From a bacterium (GTDB lineage: Bacteria > Bacteroidota > Bacteroidia > Flavobacteriales > Schleiferiaceae), in contig WGMI01000036.1 of NCBI GenBank assembly GCA_016125155.1, forward strand, positions 1 through 52,986: a stretch of DNA of 52,986 nt. Reading direction: 5' to 3'. A model generated the notes under the pieces. It saw only the letters and a program-made list of their open reading frames with translations. It did no database searches and was not told the DNA's origin. Positions 7,550 to 16,545 of the stretch are shown in pieces. The translations under genes and the position numbers were made by a program. The first letter of the stretch is position 1; each line of letters opens with the position of its first letter.

Positions 7550-8908
7550 ATGACCGAAGTCTTTGTACCTGCCGCCAAGCGCAAGACCCGATCGCGCACC
7601 TTGGGTCGGATTGCGCTGGTGCTGTTGCTTTTGCTCAGTTTGGCCTCCAGCCTCTATCCCAGCGAGCACCCCGTGGCCATGGCCGGCTCCCTCAATACCG
7701 GAGATGTGGGTTGGATGCTGACTGCTACGGCGCTGGTATTGCTGATGACCCCCGGGCTTTCGTTTTTCTACGGGGGCATGGTGAGCCGTAAAAACATGCT
7801 TTCGACCATGCTCCAGAGTTTTATTGCGCTGGGCGTGGTGAGTTTGATCTGGTATGCCATTGGGTTCAGTCTGGTGTTTGGCGACAGCTTGGGAGGCATC
7901 ATTGGGAATCCCATCACATTTGCCTTTTTTGACGGAGTGGGCACGGCGGCGCATCCCAGAATAGCTACGGGCATTCCGTTGTTGTTATTCGCGGCCTTTC
8001 AACTCAAGTTTGCGATTATTACGCCTGCCTTGATTACCGGTTCGTTTGCCGAGCGCATTCGGTTTTGGAGCTATTTGATTTTTATGGTGTTTTTCACCCT
8101 GTTTGTCTATTGTCCCGTAGCGCACTGGGTCTGGCACCCCGATGGATTTTTATTCAAAATGGGGGTCTTGGACTTTGCCGGAGGGGCTGTGATTCACCTC
8201 TCGGCCGGGGTGGCTGCTTTGACCGGGGCTTTGGTTTTGGGAAGGCGGCATTCGCATCGGGAAGGGGCGGTGCACCAGCCTTCCAACATTCCGTACATCT
8301 TGTTGGGTACCGGACTGTTGTGGTTTGGTTGGTTCGGGTTCAACGCGGGCTCTTCGCTCGGGGCCAACGAGGTGGCCATCAATGCGATGGTCAACACCAG
8401 TTTGGCTTCGGCTTCAGCCATGATGGCCTGGATGCTCCTCGATGTCATCAACCATAAAAAACCGTCTACCGTTGGGGTGTGCATCGGGGCGGTGGTCGGA
8501 TTGGCCACGATTACACCCGCCGCCGGATACATCGTTTCCGGGCACAGCTTTTTGATCGGAGCCCTCGCGAGTTTGGCGAGCTATGCGGTGGTGCATTGGA
8601 AAAACCGCAGTGAGATTGATGATACGCTCGATGTGTTCCCCTGCCACGGCGTAGGCGGGATTCTGGGGATGCTGTTTACGGGGATTTTTGCGACCGAAGG
8701 CGGTGCGTTGTACGGCAGTTTTTCTTTGCTGTGGGCCCAGACTGTAGCCATCGGGGTGATTGGGCTGTATTCCCTCGGGCTTACCTGGGTTTTGCTCAAG
8801 TGGACCGACCGAATCACACCTTTGCGGGTCAGCGTGGAACACGAATTGCTGGGTCTCGACCTCAGTCAACACGACGAAACCGCCGTGCCCGCCTTGGAGT
8901 ACGCCTGA
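7550..8908 (+). CDS. amtB: Ammonium transporter (Amt/MEP family)
   Basis: This 452-residue inner-membrane protein starts 12 bases after the glutaminase stop. A basic N-terminus and a cleavable-looking hydrophobic segment (about residues 20-38) precede the Amt fold of about 11 helices. Family signatures include LMTPGLSFFYGGMV, the first pore His in VIHLSAGVAAL and the second in FPCHGVGGILG (the twin-His conduit), and GLLWFGWFGFNAGSS. It would bring ammonium in for the adjacent glutamine synthetase. No glnK/PII gene lies next to it, although many amtB genes have one. Confidence 0.96.
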   Translation: MTEVFVPAAKRKTRSRTLGRIALVLLLLLSLASSLYPSEHPVAMAGSLNTGDVGWMLTATALVLLMTPGLSFFYGGMVSRKNMLSTMLQSFIALGVVSLIWYAIGFSLVFGDSLGGIIGNPITFAFFDGVGTAAHPRIATGIPLLLFAAFQLKFAIITPALITGSFAERIRFWSYLIFMVFFTLFVYCPVAHWVWHPDGFLFKMGVLDFAGGAVIHLSAGVAALTGALVLGRRHSHREGAVHQPSNIPYILLGTGLLWFGWFGFNAGSSLGANEVAINAMVNTSLASASAMMAWMLLDVINHKKPSTVGVCIGAVVGLATITPAAGYIVSGHSFLIGALASLASYAVVHWKNRSEIDDTLDVFPCHGVGGILGMLFTGIFATEGGALYGSFSLLWAQTVAIGVIGLYSLGLTWVLLKWTDRITPLRVSVEHELLGLDLSQHDETAVPALEYA

Positions 8909-9015
8909 CGAAGCGACGATGGTCTATCCATCATGAAGTGACCCCATCTTTCAAGGGCACCAGGTTCAACAGGTCAACGCAGAGGTGCGATGCCTCCCAG
9001 TTCGCAGGCTCATAC

Positions 9016-9034
9016 GCATCGTAAAGCACGATGC
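9016..9034. terminator. Weak stem-loop between converging genes
   Basis: GCATCG (9016-9021) and CGATGC (9029-9034) form a six-pair stem around a seven-base loop. It lies between the ends of the ammonium transporter and the minus-strand barrel gene. A second short stem, GATGG/CCATC, lies at about 8918-8932. There is no T-run, so termination is only a guess from position. Confidence 0.25.
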
Positions 9035-9049
9035 CTCGGGGCTCGGAGG

Positions 9050-9967
9050 CTACAGCGACTGCCTCCAGCGCAGACCGAGGACAAACCCCCGGGTGAGGCC
9101 GTCGGGACGCACTTCGCGCACCAAGAGGGGAAAGCCCAGATCGAGCACCAAGGCTTGGCTTTCGGAAAAATTGCGGCGCACGGATCCAGTCAGGTTGAGC
9201 GTCAACCCATCCGATCCTGCAATCTCGATTTTTTCGCCTTCGGGGCTTTCGTACCGATCCAAACCGAGGTGGTAAATACCCAGCGCTGAAGCGGAAAAGA
9301 CCCAGCGATCTTTGTCTTGACCAAACTGCCTTCCGAATCGGGCCACGACATCGCCCTTGCGCTCAAAATTCCGGGTCGAGGGAAAGGGCGTCTCCGATAC
9401 GCTGTCGTTCTCGGCCAAATACCCGTTGCGGTTCGACGTAAGCGGTTGTTGATAGCCTGCACTCATCAACCAGTTGTTGCGGCGGTAGCTGGCTCCCAAC
9501 AACAAATCCACCGTACCCAATGTGGTTTGATAGGGCATGGGAAGCGCCATTCCGGCCTCCGAGCTGCCGTTGGCATCGCCGGTTGGAATGCGGATTCCCA
9601 GCGTACTGCTCAGTTCAGAACCTTCGACCACAGACCAGTTGCGTATCCATGTAGCCTGCACATCAGCCAAGCCCGAAACATTGTCCAAATCGCCGAAAAT
9701 GCTCCGAAAAGGAAGGCGGAGGTCAAAGCGATTCGCGTCTCCCCAGGGCAGGACAACCCCCAATTCGGCATCGAGGTACAGGATTCCCTGTTCGCCTACC
9801 CCATAGTTGAGTCCAAGGTTCCATTGGGCTTGTTCAGAGGGACCATGTCCCAAACTGCCCGCGGTGCACACCCCCGCATCGCTGCAGCCTTGGGCATTCG
9901 AGGCAAGGGGAAATCCGAAGGCTAGGGTGGCGAGTGCCAGCGTGGGTAGGGGGTGACGATTTATCAT
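9050..9967 (-). CDS. Predicted outer-membrane beta-barrel protein
   Basis: This 305-residue protein has a signal peptide (cleavage near SNAQG), a small Cys motif CSDAGVC at the mature N-terminus, and then repeated amphipathic strands with periodic Tyr/Trp/Leu. It ends in a strand, GFVLGLRWRQSL. It resembles uncharacterised Bacteroidota transporter-like or porin-like barrels; the substrate is unknown. Its ATG overlaps the stop of the upstream subtilase gene (ATGA at 9964-9967), so the two are one translational unit. The barrel may serve export or anchoring of that protein, which is inference from arrangement only. Confidence 0.75.
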   Translation of the reverse strand: MINRHPLPTLALATLAFGFPLASNAQGCSDAGVCTAGSLGHGPSEQAQWNLGLNYGVGEQGILYLDAELGVVLPWGDANRFDLRLPFRSIFGDLDNVSGLADVQATWIRNWSVVEGSELSSTLGIRIPTGDANGSSEAGMALPMPYQTTLGTVDLLLGASYRRNNWLMSAGYQQPLTSNRNGYLAENDSVSETPFPSTRNFERKGDVVARFGRQFGQDKDRWVFSASALGIYHLGLDRYESPEGEKIEIAGSDGLTLNLTGSVRRNFSESQALVLDLGFPLLVREVRPDGLTRGFVLGLRWRQSL

Positions 9968-12900
9968 TGTACGATAAGGAGTTGCGGTGGAAGTGTGATT
10001 TCTGACCGCAATTTCAGCAGATACGTCCCGACCGAAAGTCGGGGCAATGACATTTCGTACAACCCAATCGATGTTGCTTGGAGTCCTAGCTCTTCAACCT
10101 GTCTACCGCTCAAATCGAACAATTCGACACCCTCCAAGGACCAGGGGCTTTCGAGATAGACCTTCCCGACCTCCGCTTCGACAGGGTTGGGATAGAGCTT
10201 CCAGTTGGCCCCTGAGGCGTCGTCCAAACCAATGCCCCAAATTCCGATGCTCTGCACGGCGGTATCGGCACCGCATTCGCTCCATCCCGTCAGGCGTACG
10301 GTGTAGGTTCCGCCCGTGGCATACTGATGAATGGGCTGGCTCGCGGTCGAAGTCGTTCCATCGCCAAAGTCCCATTCGAATTGGGTGGGCAACCCCTGCA
10401 GAATCTCGAAAAACTGCCGTTCGAGGTTGTTTTGGGTGGGTTGCGAACCAAAGGAGGCGGTCACCGGACCCCGAATGGTCAAAGAGGCATCCAGTTCTGT
10501 AAACCCGCCGGGCGCAAGAATCTCGAGGCTGATTTGCGGATTCAAAACCAATACAGCCGTCAGGTCCAGGGGACCAGGTCCAGTGGTTTGGGGCATGCTG
10601 AGACCGGGCCCTGGACGCCACGTGTATTGCGCCCCGGGAATCGGCGGCACTGCACTGATTTGGATGGTGTCTCCTTGACAAATGTCGTTGTCGCTCAGCA
10701 CAATGGTTCCCGTCCCTGCGCTTTGATTCAGGTCGATCCATTGCACATCATCCAAATACAAGTAGTTGCCAGAACCGTTGATGGCTGTGAACGAAAAAAT
10801 GAGCTCTTCTCCCAAATACGGCACCAGCGAAAGGGTGTCCCAGACCCAATCGGAAGGTTGGGGCACATAGGCCAAATTGCTCGGAGCGGTCGTGGCAAGA
10901 TCGTTTCCAAAAGCCTCAAACAAGCGGATGTCGTAGTTCAGTCCGCAATCGCGGCTGGCTTCTACCACGAGACCGTCATAGGAAAATCCATTGTTCCCCT
11001 GAGCGTGTGCCCGGCGAAAGACCAAAGCCGGCTGACCACTCATGGGCACCTGTAGCGGAAGCGTCAGAAGGCGGTCGGTAGCGCCTACATCGCCGTAGTT
11101 TAAGAAGTTCATCCGTACAGAGCGCCTTGTGATTCCATTCGGGTCAGGAGCGTTGGATACGGCCCAGGTGTTGAGACCGTCCGGATTGTCCAACCGCATT
11201 CCGCTCGGTGGGAAGCTCAAGACCTGAAAGCTCTGTGCGTAGGGGAAAGGGGCGCTTCCTGAAATGGTGATGTAGTTCGTTATCAAGAGACTATCCGCGC
11301 CATTGGCGTTCGAAGCCGCGAGTTGAACCGAGTACACCCCGGGTTGCTGAAAGACCACCACCGGATTGGCCGAATTCGGTCCGGTGCCCTGCACAAAGCC
11401 GACCGTGGAGGGTGAAAAACTCCAAGAGAAACTGTCCGGGTTGTGAAGGCAATTTTCGAAGAACTCCATGGGCACCCCTACACAGCCCAGCGTCGATTCC
11501 GCGCTGAATTGAGGGGTTGGCGGAATGATCACTTGGGATACGATAAACGCGTCGAGCGCCATATCGCTGTCAAAATCGTTGCCCGTGGTTCCCGTAAAGC
11601 GCAGGGCAATTTTCTGACCCATGTAAGGGCGCAAATCCAGCGAGGCCCATTTCCAGACATTGCCTTGGTTCCCGGAAATGGGAGGCAGGGGATGTTCGAT
11701 GAGTTGACCATCGGCAATCAGGTCAAAACGCAGCGTGCCCTGGTTGGCCCCAAACATATGGTACGCAAATCGCAATTCAGGAGAACTCATTCCCACCAGT
11801 TCGATGCAACCCGACTGTAGTACAGCGGTTTGCTGGGTACAGCTCCCAGACGCTTCGAGGTAGAGGTATTTGCCCGCGCTGTTTCCGGGAAAGGCATCGA
11901 CCGCAGGGCCGGTTCCCGAACTCGGCGTTCCTCCGTTGTCGGTCCGCCAATCGATGTCGTCCAGAACCCCATTGGTCCAGTTCGCATAGAAACTGTCCAG
12001 ACTGCACACCGTAACCTCGCAATCGCTCGTGCTGGCGCAGTTGGTGAGGTTTTCCAAAGAACTCAAGAACGGGCCGCTTACCGAGGCCAATGGGCTGGTG
12101 ATGATTTGAACCATCAGACTGTCGTTGTGGACATTACCATCTTGAGCAATTTGGGCTACACCCACGGCGGAATAGGTTCCGGAAGGCAAATTCAAAAAAG
12201 CGCTGGTGTAGATTTCTCGTTCTTCGCCTGGATTCAGCGTGTCGGACATCATCAAGGTGGTCGAGAAGTTCACTGGACCGTTCAGCGACAAAATCACCGA
12301 ATAACCATAGAGCGGTTGGGTGCCGGAATTCCTCACCTTCATCCCCACCCGAACCGAATCAGTCATGCATTGCGAGAGGAGTCCAGGCGCAGGACTCATC
12401 CAAGCTTCTGCTTCTATATCCCTTGGAATTTGGCAATTAAACGTTCCTACGGGCTTGTTGATGGCGCGGCTGCGCTGCCCAATGCCGAAGCCGTTCCGCG
12501 CTCGAACGGCGATCCAATGCTCGTCCGCTCCTTGAATGCCCCCGATTTTGTACCGAAGGAGTCCGGGTTGGGCGGCAGCGGTGCCCACTGAATCCATGTA
12601 GCGGTTGCCGAGTACGAAAAGGTCGTAAGCAGTGGCACCGGGTACTCCAAGCCATTGAACCTCTATGGTATCTGAACAGGCGCTGTTTACAGAGAACCCC
12701 TGGGGCACCGAAAGCAAGGGCAAATCCGGGGTTTGTACGCTCAATCCCCCTTGTGTCAACCGGACTCGGCACGATCCGAACAGACTGCTCGGAGGGGTCC
12801 ACGTAAACCAGCGCGTAGCCGAGGGCATATTCTGTACGATCGAAGTCCAGCTTTGGCCTTGGTCGGTGCTGTAATCGAGGGAAATGGTGCCCGTCGCGGT

Positions 12901-14874
12901 AGTCGGGCTCCACCAACGCAGTATCTCGCTTTGTCCCGGGACCAAAGACATGCCCTCGACCAGCGATTCCCATCGGGGTTCGTTCCCTTCAAACCGATAG
13001 ACGATGTAAAACTCCTGTGGTCCTTGGGGAACGGCCGTTCCGACTACCGATAGGTTCAGCGTGGCAACCGGATTGTCGATCGTGATTTGCTCGATGTTGT
13101 TGAGGGAGTCCACGGCCTGAACGGCCGGGCTGGCTAGATTGACTGGGTTGGAGGTCGGGTCGAGCACCCAGGGCAAATGCACCGTTCCGCCCGCATTCAC
13201 CGAAAAGTCGAGGTTGTTGACGAGGTCGCGCTGAGCGACAGGGCTTGCGGCCGGATCGGTCCAAATGAGCATCATCCGCACCCGACTCGTTCCTGGGGGA
13301 ACATTGAGCACAAAATTGCGGCTTTGTCCTTGGTCGACGGCTTGCGTCAAAAAGCGATTGGCTTCGAGGTCTTCGAGCGCAGCCCGCGCATTGATGCGAC
13401 CGTATCCATGGATAAAATCCGGTCCTGAATTGCCCAAATCGTCGGCGGTGTTGAGCAAATAGCCCTTGAGCAAAGCAGAGGGGGGATCGGCACCGGCATG
13501 GGTTTCGCGGTAGGCTTGGTAGAGCACGGCCAAGGTGCCCGCCGTTCCTGGACAGGCCATAGACGTTCCCGTAAAAGAATCGTAGTCGTTGGGGGGGACG
13601 GTGGAATACACATTGGTGCCTACAGCGGCCACATCGGGCTTGATCCGACCATCGGCCGCGGGACCCCGGCTGCTCGAACTGTTGATGCCGTCGTTGGCGT
13701 TGAGATTGGCTACGGTAATGGTGTTCTTACCCACTTTGTGCCCACCGGTAATATTGCCCCAAACGTTGCCCGCTCCATAACCGCAGTTTTGGGTGCCGTT
13801 GTTTCCGGCCGAAAAGACGTGCTGCAGACCAGGATTGAGAAAGACATCCCCGTCTACCTGGGCCGAGAAGCTCGTATAGCCCGCATTGCACCCATTGGAA
13901 TACGAAGAATTGGTAATACGAACCCCATATTGAGTAAAGTCGAGATCGACGTCGTTCAGGTTGTCGGGATAGGTATAATAGACCAAATCTGCACCGGGAG
14001 CCATGCCAGCGCCCCGGGGATCCAGATTGCCCCCCCCTAGAATGGTTCCCGCCACGTGGTCTCCGTGGGTGCCACTGCTGGGACCGGATTTATCGGCCAG
14101 CATCCGTCCTTGATAGTCGATGTGTGGACCGATGGCGCCGTCGTCTCCGTGCCCTACCACAACACCGCTACCGTTGTATCCCAACTCGATGCGGGGTTGA
14201 ACCGAATTGATCCGATGCGAGGAGCGGGCATTGAAGTTCTCGGGTTCGCCCGGTTCCTCGGCTTCCTGAAGGTACAGCACGAACACAGAATGGCCCAATA
14301 TGCCCGGGTCTGACGGGCCGAGCACATCGACCCACATTTCGTTCCCCGCAGGGTGTACCGCCTCTACTGCATACCCCAATTGGCTCAATTGATTCAAGTT
14401 CGGCTCCAAAAAGCGCCCGCCCATCAACAACACCCGAAACCGCGCCCGATCACTACCAAGCAGGGCCCATTCAGGACATCCTTGATCGAGGCGCATCGAT
14501 CGACGATCGGAGCCAAGCCCCACCCAAGTCAAAGAGGAATTGCCTTCCCAAACCGCTCGGGCCTTTGCCCGGGGTAGGACAGCATAGTAGGCCGATGCCG
14601 CAACAGCCGTGCCCAGGTTCAAACCTTTTTTTTGCCACTCTTCCCGCTCAAGGCGGTTCAGGGGCCGGTTGAAAACAGCCAAGCCGTAGAAGGCATCACT
14701 CACTGGGTCATAGATGGATAAATCGCTTGCAGACGGCGGTTTAGCCTGAAGGGGAATGATGCGAACCCCCCGTTCCAGAGGGAGGCGAACCGACTCCTGA
14801 GCCCAAGTCGAAAAAGGAGCGGCCAAGAGAGAAACAACCGAAAATGTCAGAAAGAAGCGGGTAAAAGAAGTCAT
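9964..14874 (-). CDS. Giant secreted subtilisin-like (S8) protease with T9SS sorting domain
   Basis: This 1636-residue protein has a signal peptide (cleavage near TWAQ) and a propeptide-like region to about 220. The S8 domain follows, with Asp at 244/245 (GHGDDG), His270 in GTHGDHVAG, oxyanion Asn in SAGNNG and Ser438 in GTSMACPG. Downstream come fibronectin-like and MAM/jelly-roll-like segments (LRFAYHMFGANQG, LRFTGTTGNDFDSDMALD). Two PKD-like domains follow; the second has FEWDFGDGTTS and YATGGTYTVRLT. The last 80 residues carry KLYPNPV and VGTYLLKL, the type A C-terminal signal exported by the type IX system and usually cleaved at the surface. It is likely a cell-surface or secreted protease. 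Confidence 0.95.
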   Translation of the reverse strand: MTSFTRFFLTFSVVSLLAAPFSTWAQESVRLPLERGVRIIPLQAKPPSASDLSIYDPVSDAFYGLAVFNRPLNRLEREEWQKKGLNLGTAVAASAYYAVLPRAKARAVWEGNSSLTWVGLGSDRRSMRLDQGCPEWALLGSDRARFRVLLMGGRFLEPNLNQLSQLGYAVEAVHPAGNEMWVDVLGPSDPGILGHSVFVLYLQEAEEPGEPENFNARSSHRINSVQPRIELGYNGSGVVVGHGDDGAIGPHIDYQGRMLADKSGPSSGTHGDHVAGTILGGGNLDPRGAGMAPGADLVYYTYPDNLNDVDLDFTQYGVRITNSSYSNGCNAGYTSFSAQVDGDVFLNPGLQHVFSAGNNGTQNCGYGAGNVWGNITGGHKVGKNTITVANLNANDGINSSSSRGPAADGRIKPDVAAVGTNVYSTVPPNDYDSFTGTSMACPGTAGTLAVLYQAYRETHAGADPPSALLKGYLLNTADDLGNSGPDFIHGYGRINARAALEDLEANRFLTQAVDQGQSRNFVLNVPPGTSRVRMMLIWTDPAASPVAQRDLVNNLDFSVNAGGTVHLPWVLDPTSNPVNLASPAVQAVDSLNNIEQITIDNPVATLNLSVVGTAVPQGPQEFYIVYRFEGNEPRWESLVEGMSLVPGQSEILRWWSPTTATGTISLDYSTDQGQSWTSIVQNMPSATRWFTWTPPSSLFGSCRVRLTQGGLSVQTPDLPLLSVPQGFSVNSACSDTIEVQWLGVPGATAYDLFVLGNRYMDSVGTAAAQPGLLRYKIGGIQGADEHWIAVRARNGFGIGQRSRAINKPVGTFNCQIPRDIEAEAWMSPAPGLLSQCMTDSVRVGMKVRNSGTQPLYGYSVILSLNGPVNFSTTLMMSDTLNPGEEREIYTSAFLNLPSGTYSAVGVAQIAQDGNVHNDSLMVQIITSPLASVSGPFLSSLENLTNCASTSDCEVTVCSLDSFYANWTNGVLDDIDWRTDNGGTPSSGTGPAVDAFPGNSAGKYLYLEASGSCTQQTAVLQSGCIELVGMSSPELRFAYHMFGANQGTLRFDLIADGQLIEHPLPPISGNQGNVWKWASLDLRPYMGQKIALRFTGTTGNDFDSDMALDAFIVSQVIIPPTPQFSAESTLGCVGVPMEFFENCLHNPDSFSWSFSPSTVGFVQGTGPNSANPVVVFQQPGVYSVQLAASNANGADSLLITNYITISGSAPFPYAQSFQVLSFPPSGMRLDNPDGLNTWAVSNAPDPNGITRRSVRMNFLNYGDVGATDRLLTLPLQVPMSGQPALVFRRAHAQGNNGFSYDGLVVEASRDCGLNYDIRLFEAFGNDLATTAPSNLAYVPQPSDWVWDTLSLVPYLGEELIFSFTAINGSGNYLYLDDVQWIDLNQSAGTGTIVLSDNDICQGDTIQISAVPPIPGAQYTWRPGPGLSMPQTTGPGPLDLTAVLVLNPQISLEILAPGGFTELDASLTIRGPVTASFGSQPTQNNLERQFFEILQGLPTQFEWDFGDGTTSTASQPIHQYATGGTYTVRLTGWSECGADTAVQSIGIWGIGLDDASGANWKLYPNPVEAEVGKVYLESPWSLEGVELFDLSGRQVEELGLQATSIGLYEMSLPRLSVGTYLLKLRSEITLPPQLLIVQ

Positions 14875-14892
14875 GGGGTGGGGGTTCGAGGC

Positions 14893-14909
14893 GTTAACGC
14901 GAAGTTAAC
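14893..14909. repeat. Two GTTAAC boxes in the divergent promoter gap
   Basis: GTTAAC occurs at 14893-14898 and again at 14904-14909, separated by GCGAA, so the centres are 11 bases apart (about one helical turn). Each box is itself a palindrome. They lie 19-35 bases upstream of the subtilase start and about 100 bases before menI, where an operator would be expected. No regulator can be named. Confidence 0.3.
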
Positions 14910-15007
14910 ATGCCGATGCATAACGTTTACAACGAATCTAAACCGGACTTGTTCGTGTACAAGTCGGCCGGCTGACCTTGCTTTGCATTCTGCAAACCCA
15001 TTCTACC

Positions 15008-15439
15008 ATGTTGGAGGCCCGTAAAAATGAAATTTTGGAAGTGCTGAACCATTGGGGCACGGAGACCTTGATGAAAACCCTCGGCATTCGGTATACCGAT
15101 TTGGGCGAAGACTGGATCGAAGGCGAAATGCCCGTCAACGGTCATGTGCATCAACCTCTGGGACTTTTGCATGGAGGAGCCACCGCGGCTTTGGCGGAAA
15201 CCCTCGGAAGCGCCGGGTCTTCGCTGCACATCAACCGAGAAAAACAAGCCGCTTTGGGCATTGAAATTCAGGCCACCCACGTGCGGGGATTGCGGGAGGG
15301 CATCGCCCGGGGCAGGGCGCGACTGGTCCACAAAGGCGCCTCTTTGCATTTGTGGGAAATCGAGGTGCGGGATCAGAATCAGCGGCTTTTATCGCATTGC
15401 AAACTCACGGTGATGATCGTCCCCTTGCGCGAACGCTAG
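15008..15439 (+). CDS. menI: Hotdog-fold thioesterase, probable DHNA-CoA thioesterase
   Basis: This 143-residue protein starts at ATG 15008. It has the PaaI/YbdB-type hotdog core HQPLGLLHGGATAALAETLG, in which the Glu near the end of the helix is the usual catalytic residue, and a partner strand around EIQATHVRGLREG. As first gene of a menaquinone operon it most likely hydrolyses 1,4-dihydroxy-2-naphthoyl-CoA to the free acid before prenylation by MenA. The fold is certain; the substrate rests on context. An entericidin/phenylacetyl-CoA type thioesterase is the alternative. Confidence 0.85.
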   Translation: MLEARKNEILEVLNHWGTETLMKTLGIRYTDLGEDWIEGEMPVNGHVHQPLGLLHGGATAALAETLGSAGSSLHINREKQAALGIEIQATHVRGLREGIARGRARLVHKGASLHLWEIEVRDQNQRLLSHCKLTVMIVPLRER

Positions 15440-15462
15440 CGCACTTTGCGTTCCTTTGCGCG

Positions 15463-16545
15463 ATGGACTCCACAAGGCGAAATTTCGGATTGGACTTGTT
15501 GCGTTCTGTGGCAATCGCGGCCGTGGTGTGGGCGCACAGCCGTCGCAGTTTGTTTCCGGCCTTTGGCGATGGCTTGCCAGGGCTGTTTCCCATCGACGGG
15601 GTCAGTTTGTTTTTTGTTTTGAGCGGCTTCTTGATCGGCCGAATTATATTCCGCACTGTAGAGGGCAAGAAATCTGTGGAATTGCTTCGATTCTATCGGA
15701 GGCGGTGGTGGCGCACCCTGCCCAACTACTATCTGTTTTTGGTCTTGCACATCGCCGTTTATACCGTTTTGGGCATCTCTGAACTCATCGACTGGCGCTG
15801 TTGGTTTTTCGGGCAGAATCTATTTACCCCCAACACCCTCTTTTTTCGGGAGAGTTGGAGTCTGGCCGTGGAAGAGTGGTTTTACGTGCTCTTCCCCTTG
15901 CTGTGGTTCATCGGATTGAAAATGGGGTTGTGGCACACCACCCGCAGTTTTTTCTTTCTGATTCTCGGGGTATTGCTGCTAATGAATATCGGGAAGGGAT
16001 TCTATTTCCTTTCGGTTCAGTCGCTCGAGCCTTTTGCCGCGCATCCCGGTCTGAGTCGACTTCCGGTGGTGTTCCGCATGAGTTCGATCTTATGGGGGGT
16101 CGCCATGGCCGCCTTGTTTATCCACCGCCCTCAGGTGAGGCGCATGCCTTGGGTTTTTGCCCTGTCTGGAGTTCTGGTGCTCACCATCGGGGTATGGCTC
16201 TTGGGGCAGGCAGGGGGTTATTGGTATCGGGTTTTCATTTATGATGTGCACAGCTTAGGTGTGGCCTTGCTCTTCCCACTATTGTTGCGAATCCCGGCAC
16301 CCACAGGAGAAACTTTCGGACGTTTTCGCGGTTTTATAGAACGAATGAGCAAGTTTTCCTACAGCACTTACCTCATCAATTTGCCGTTGATGAGCTTGGT
16401 TGCTTGGTGGATTGAACGCGAACAGTGGACAGACCCCCCAAGGGTGGTGTTGCTGGTAGCAGCGGCTTATGCGATCCTCTGGTTTACGTCCGCTCTGGTC
16501 TACCGTCGGTTTGAAAAACCCTTGACCGATTTACGCGATCGATGA
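15463..16545 (+). CDS. Membrane acyltransferase, family 3
   Basis: This 360-residue polytopic membrane protein starts at ATG 15463. It opens with the family signature RRNFGLDLLRSVAIAAVVWAHS, whose His is the presumed catalytic residue of the acyltransferase-3 family (PF01757). GVSLFFVLSGFLIGRI and SWSLAVEEWFYVLFPL follow, then about ten helices. The family O-acetylates or O-acylates sugars and lipids at the membrane. It overlaps menF by ATGA, so it is embedded in the menaquinone operon although no known step needs it. Its target is unknown. Confidence 0.9.
   Translation: MDSTRRNFGLDLLRSVAIAAVVWAHSRRSLFPAFGDGLPGLFPIDGVSLFFVLSGFLIGRIIFRTVEGKKSVELLRFYRRRWWRTLPNYYLFLVLHIAVYTVLGISELIDWRCWFFGQNLFTPNTLFFRESWSLAVEEWFYVLFPLLWFIGLKMGLWHTTRSFFFLILGVLLLMNIGKGFYFLSVQSLEPFAAHPGLSRLPVVFRMSSILWGVAMAALFIHRPQVRRMPWVFALSGVLVLTIGVWLLGQAGGYWYRVFIYDVHSLGVALLFPLLLRIPAPTGETFGRFRGFIERMSKFSYSTYLINLPLMSLVAWWIEREQWTDPPRVVLLVAAAYAILWFTSALVYRRFEKPLTDLRDR

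Noticed and set aside
15352-15462. Upstream extension of the acyltransferase to GTG 15352
   Set aside because: It would overlap menI by 88 bases and add a non-homologous front. ATG 15463 begins just ahead of the family signature.
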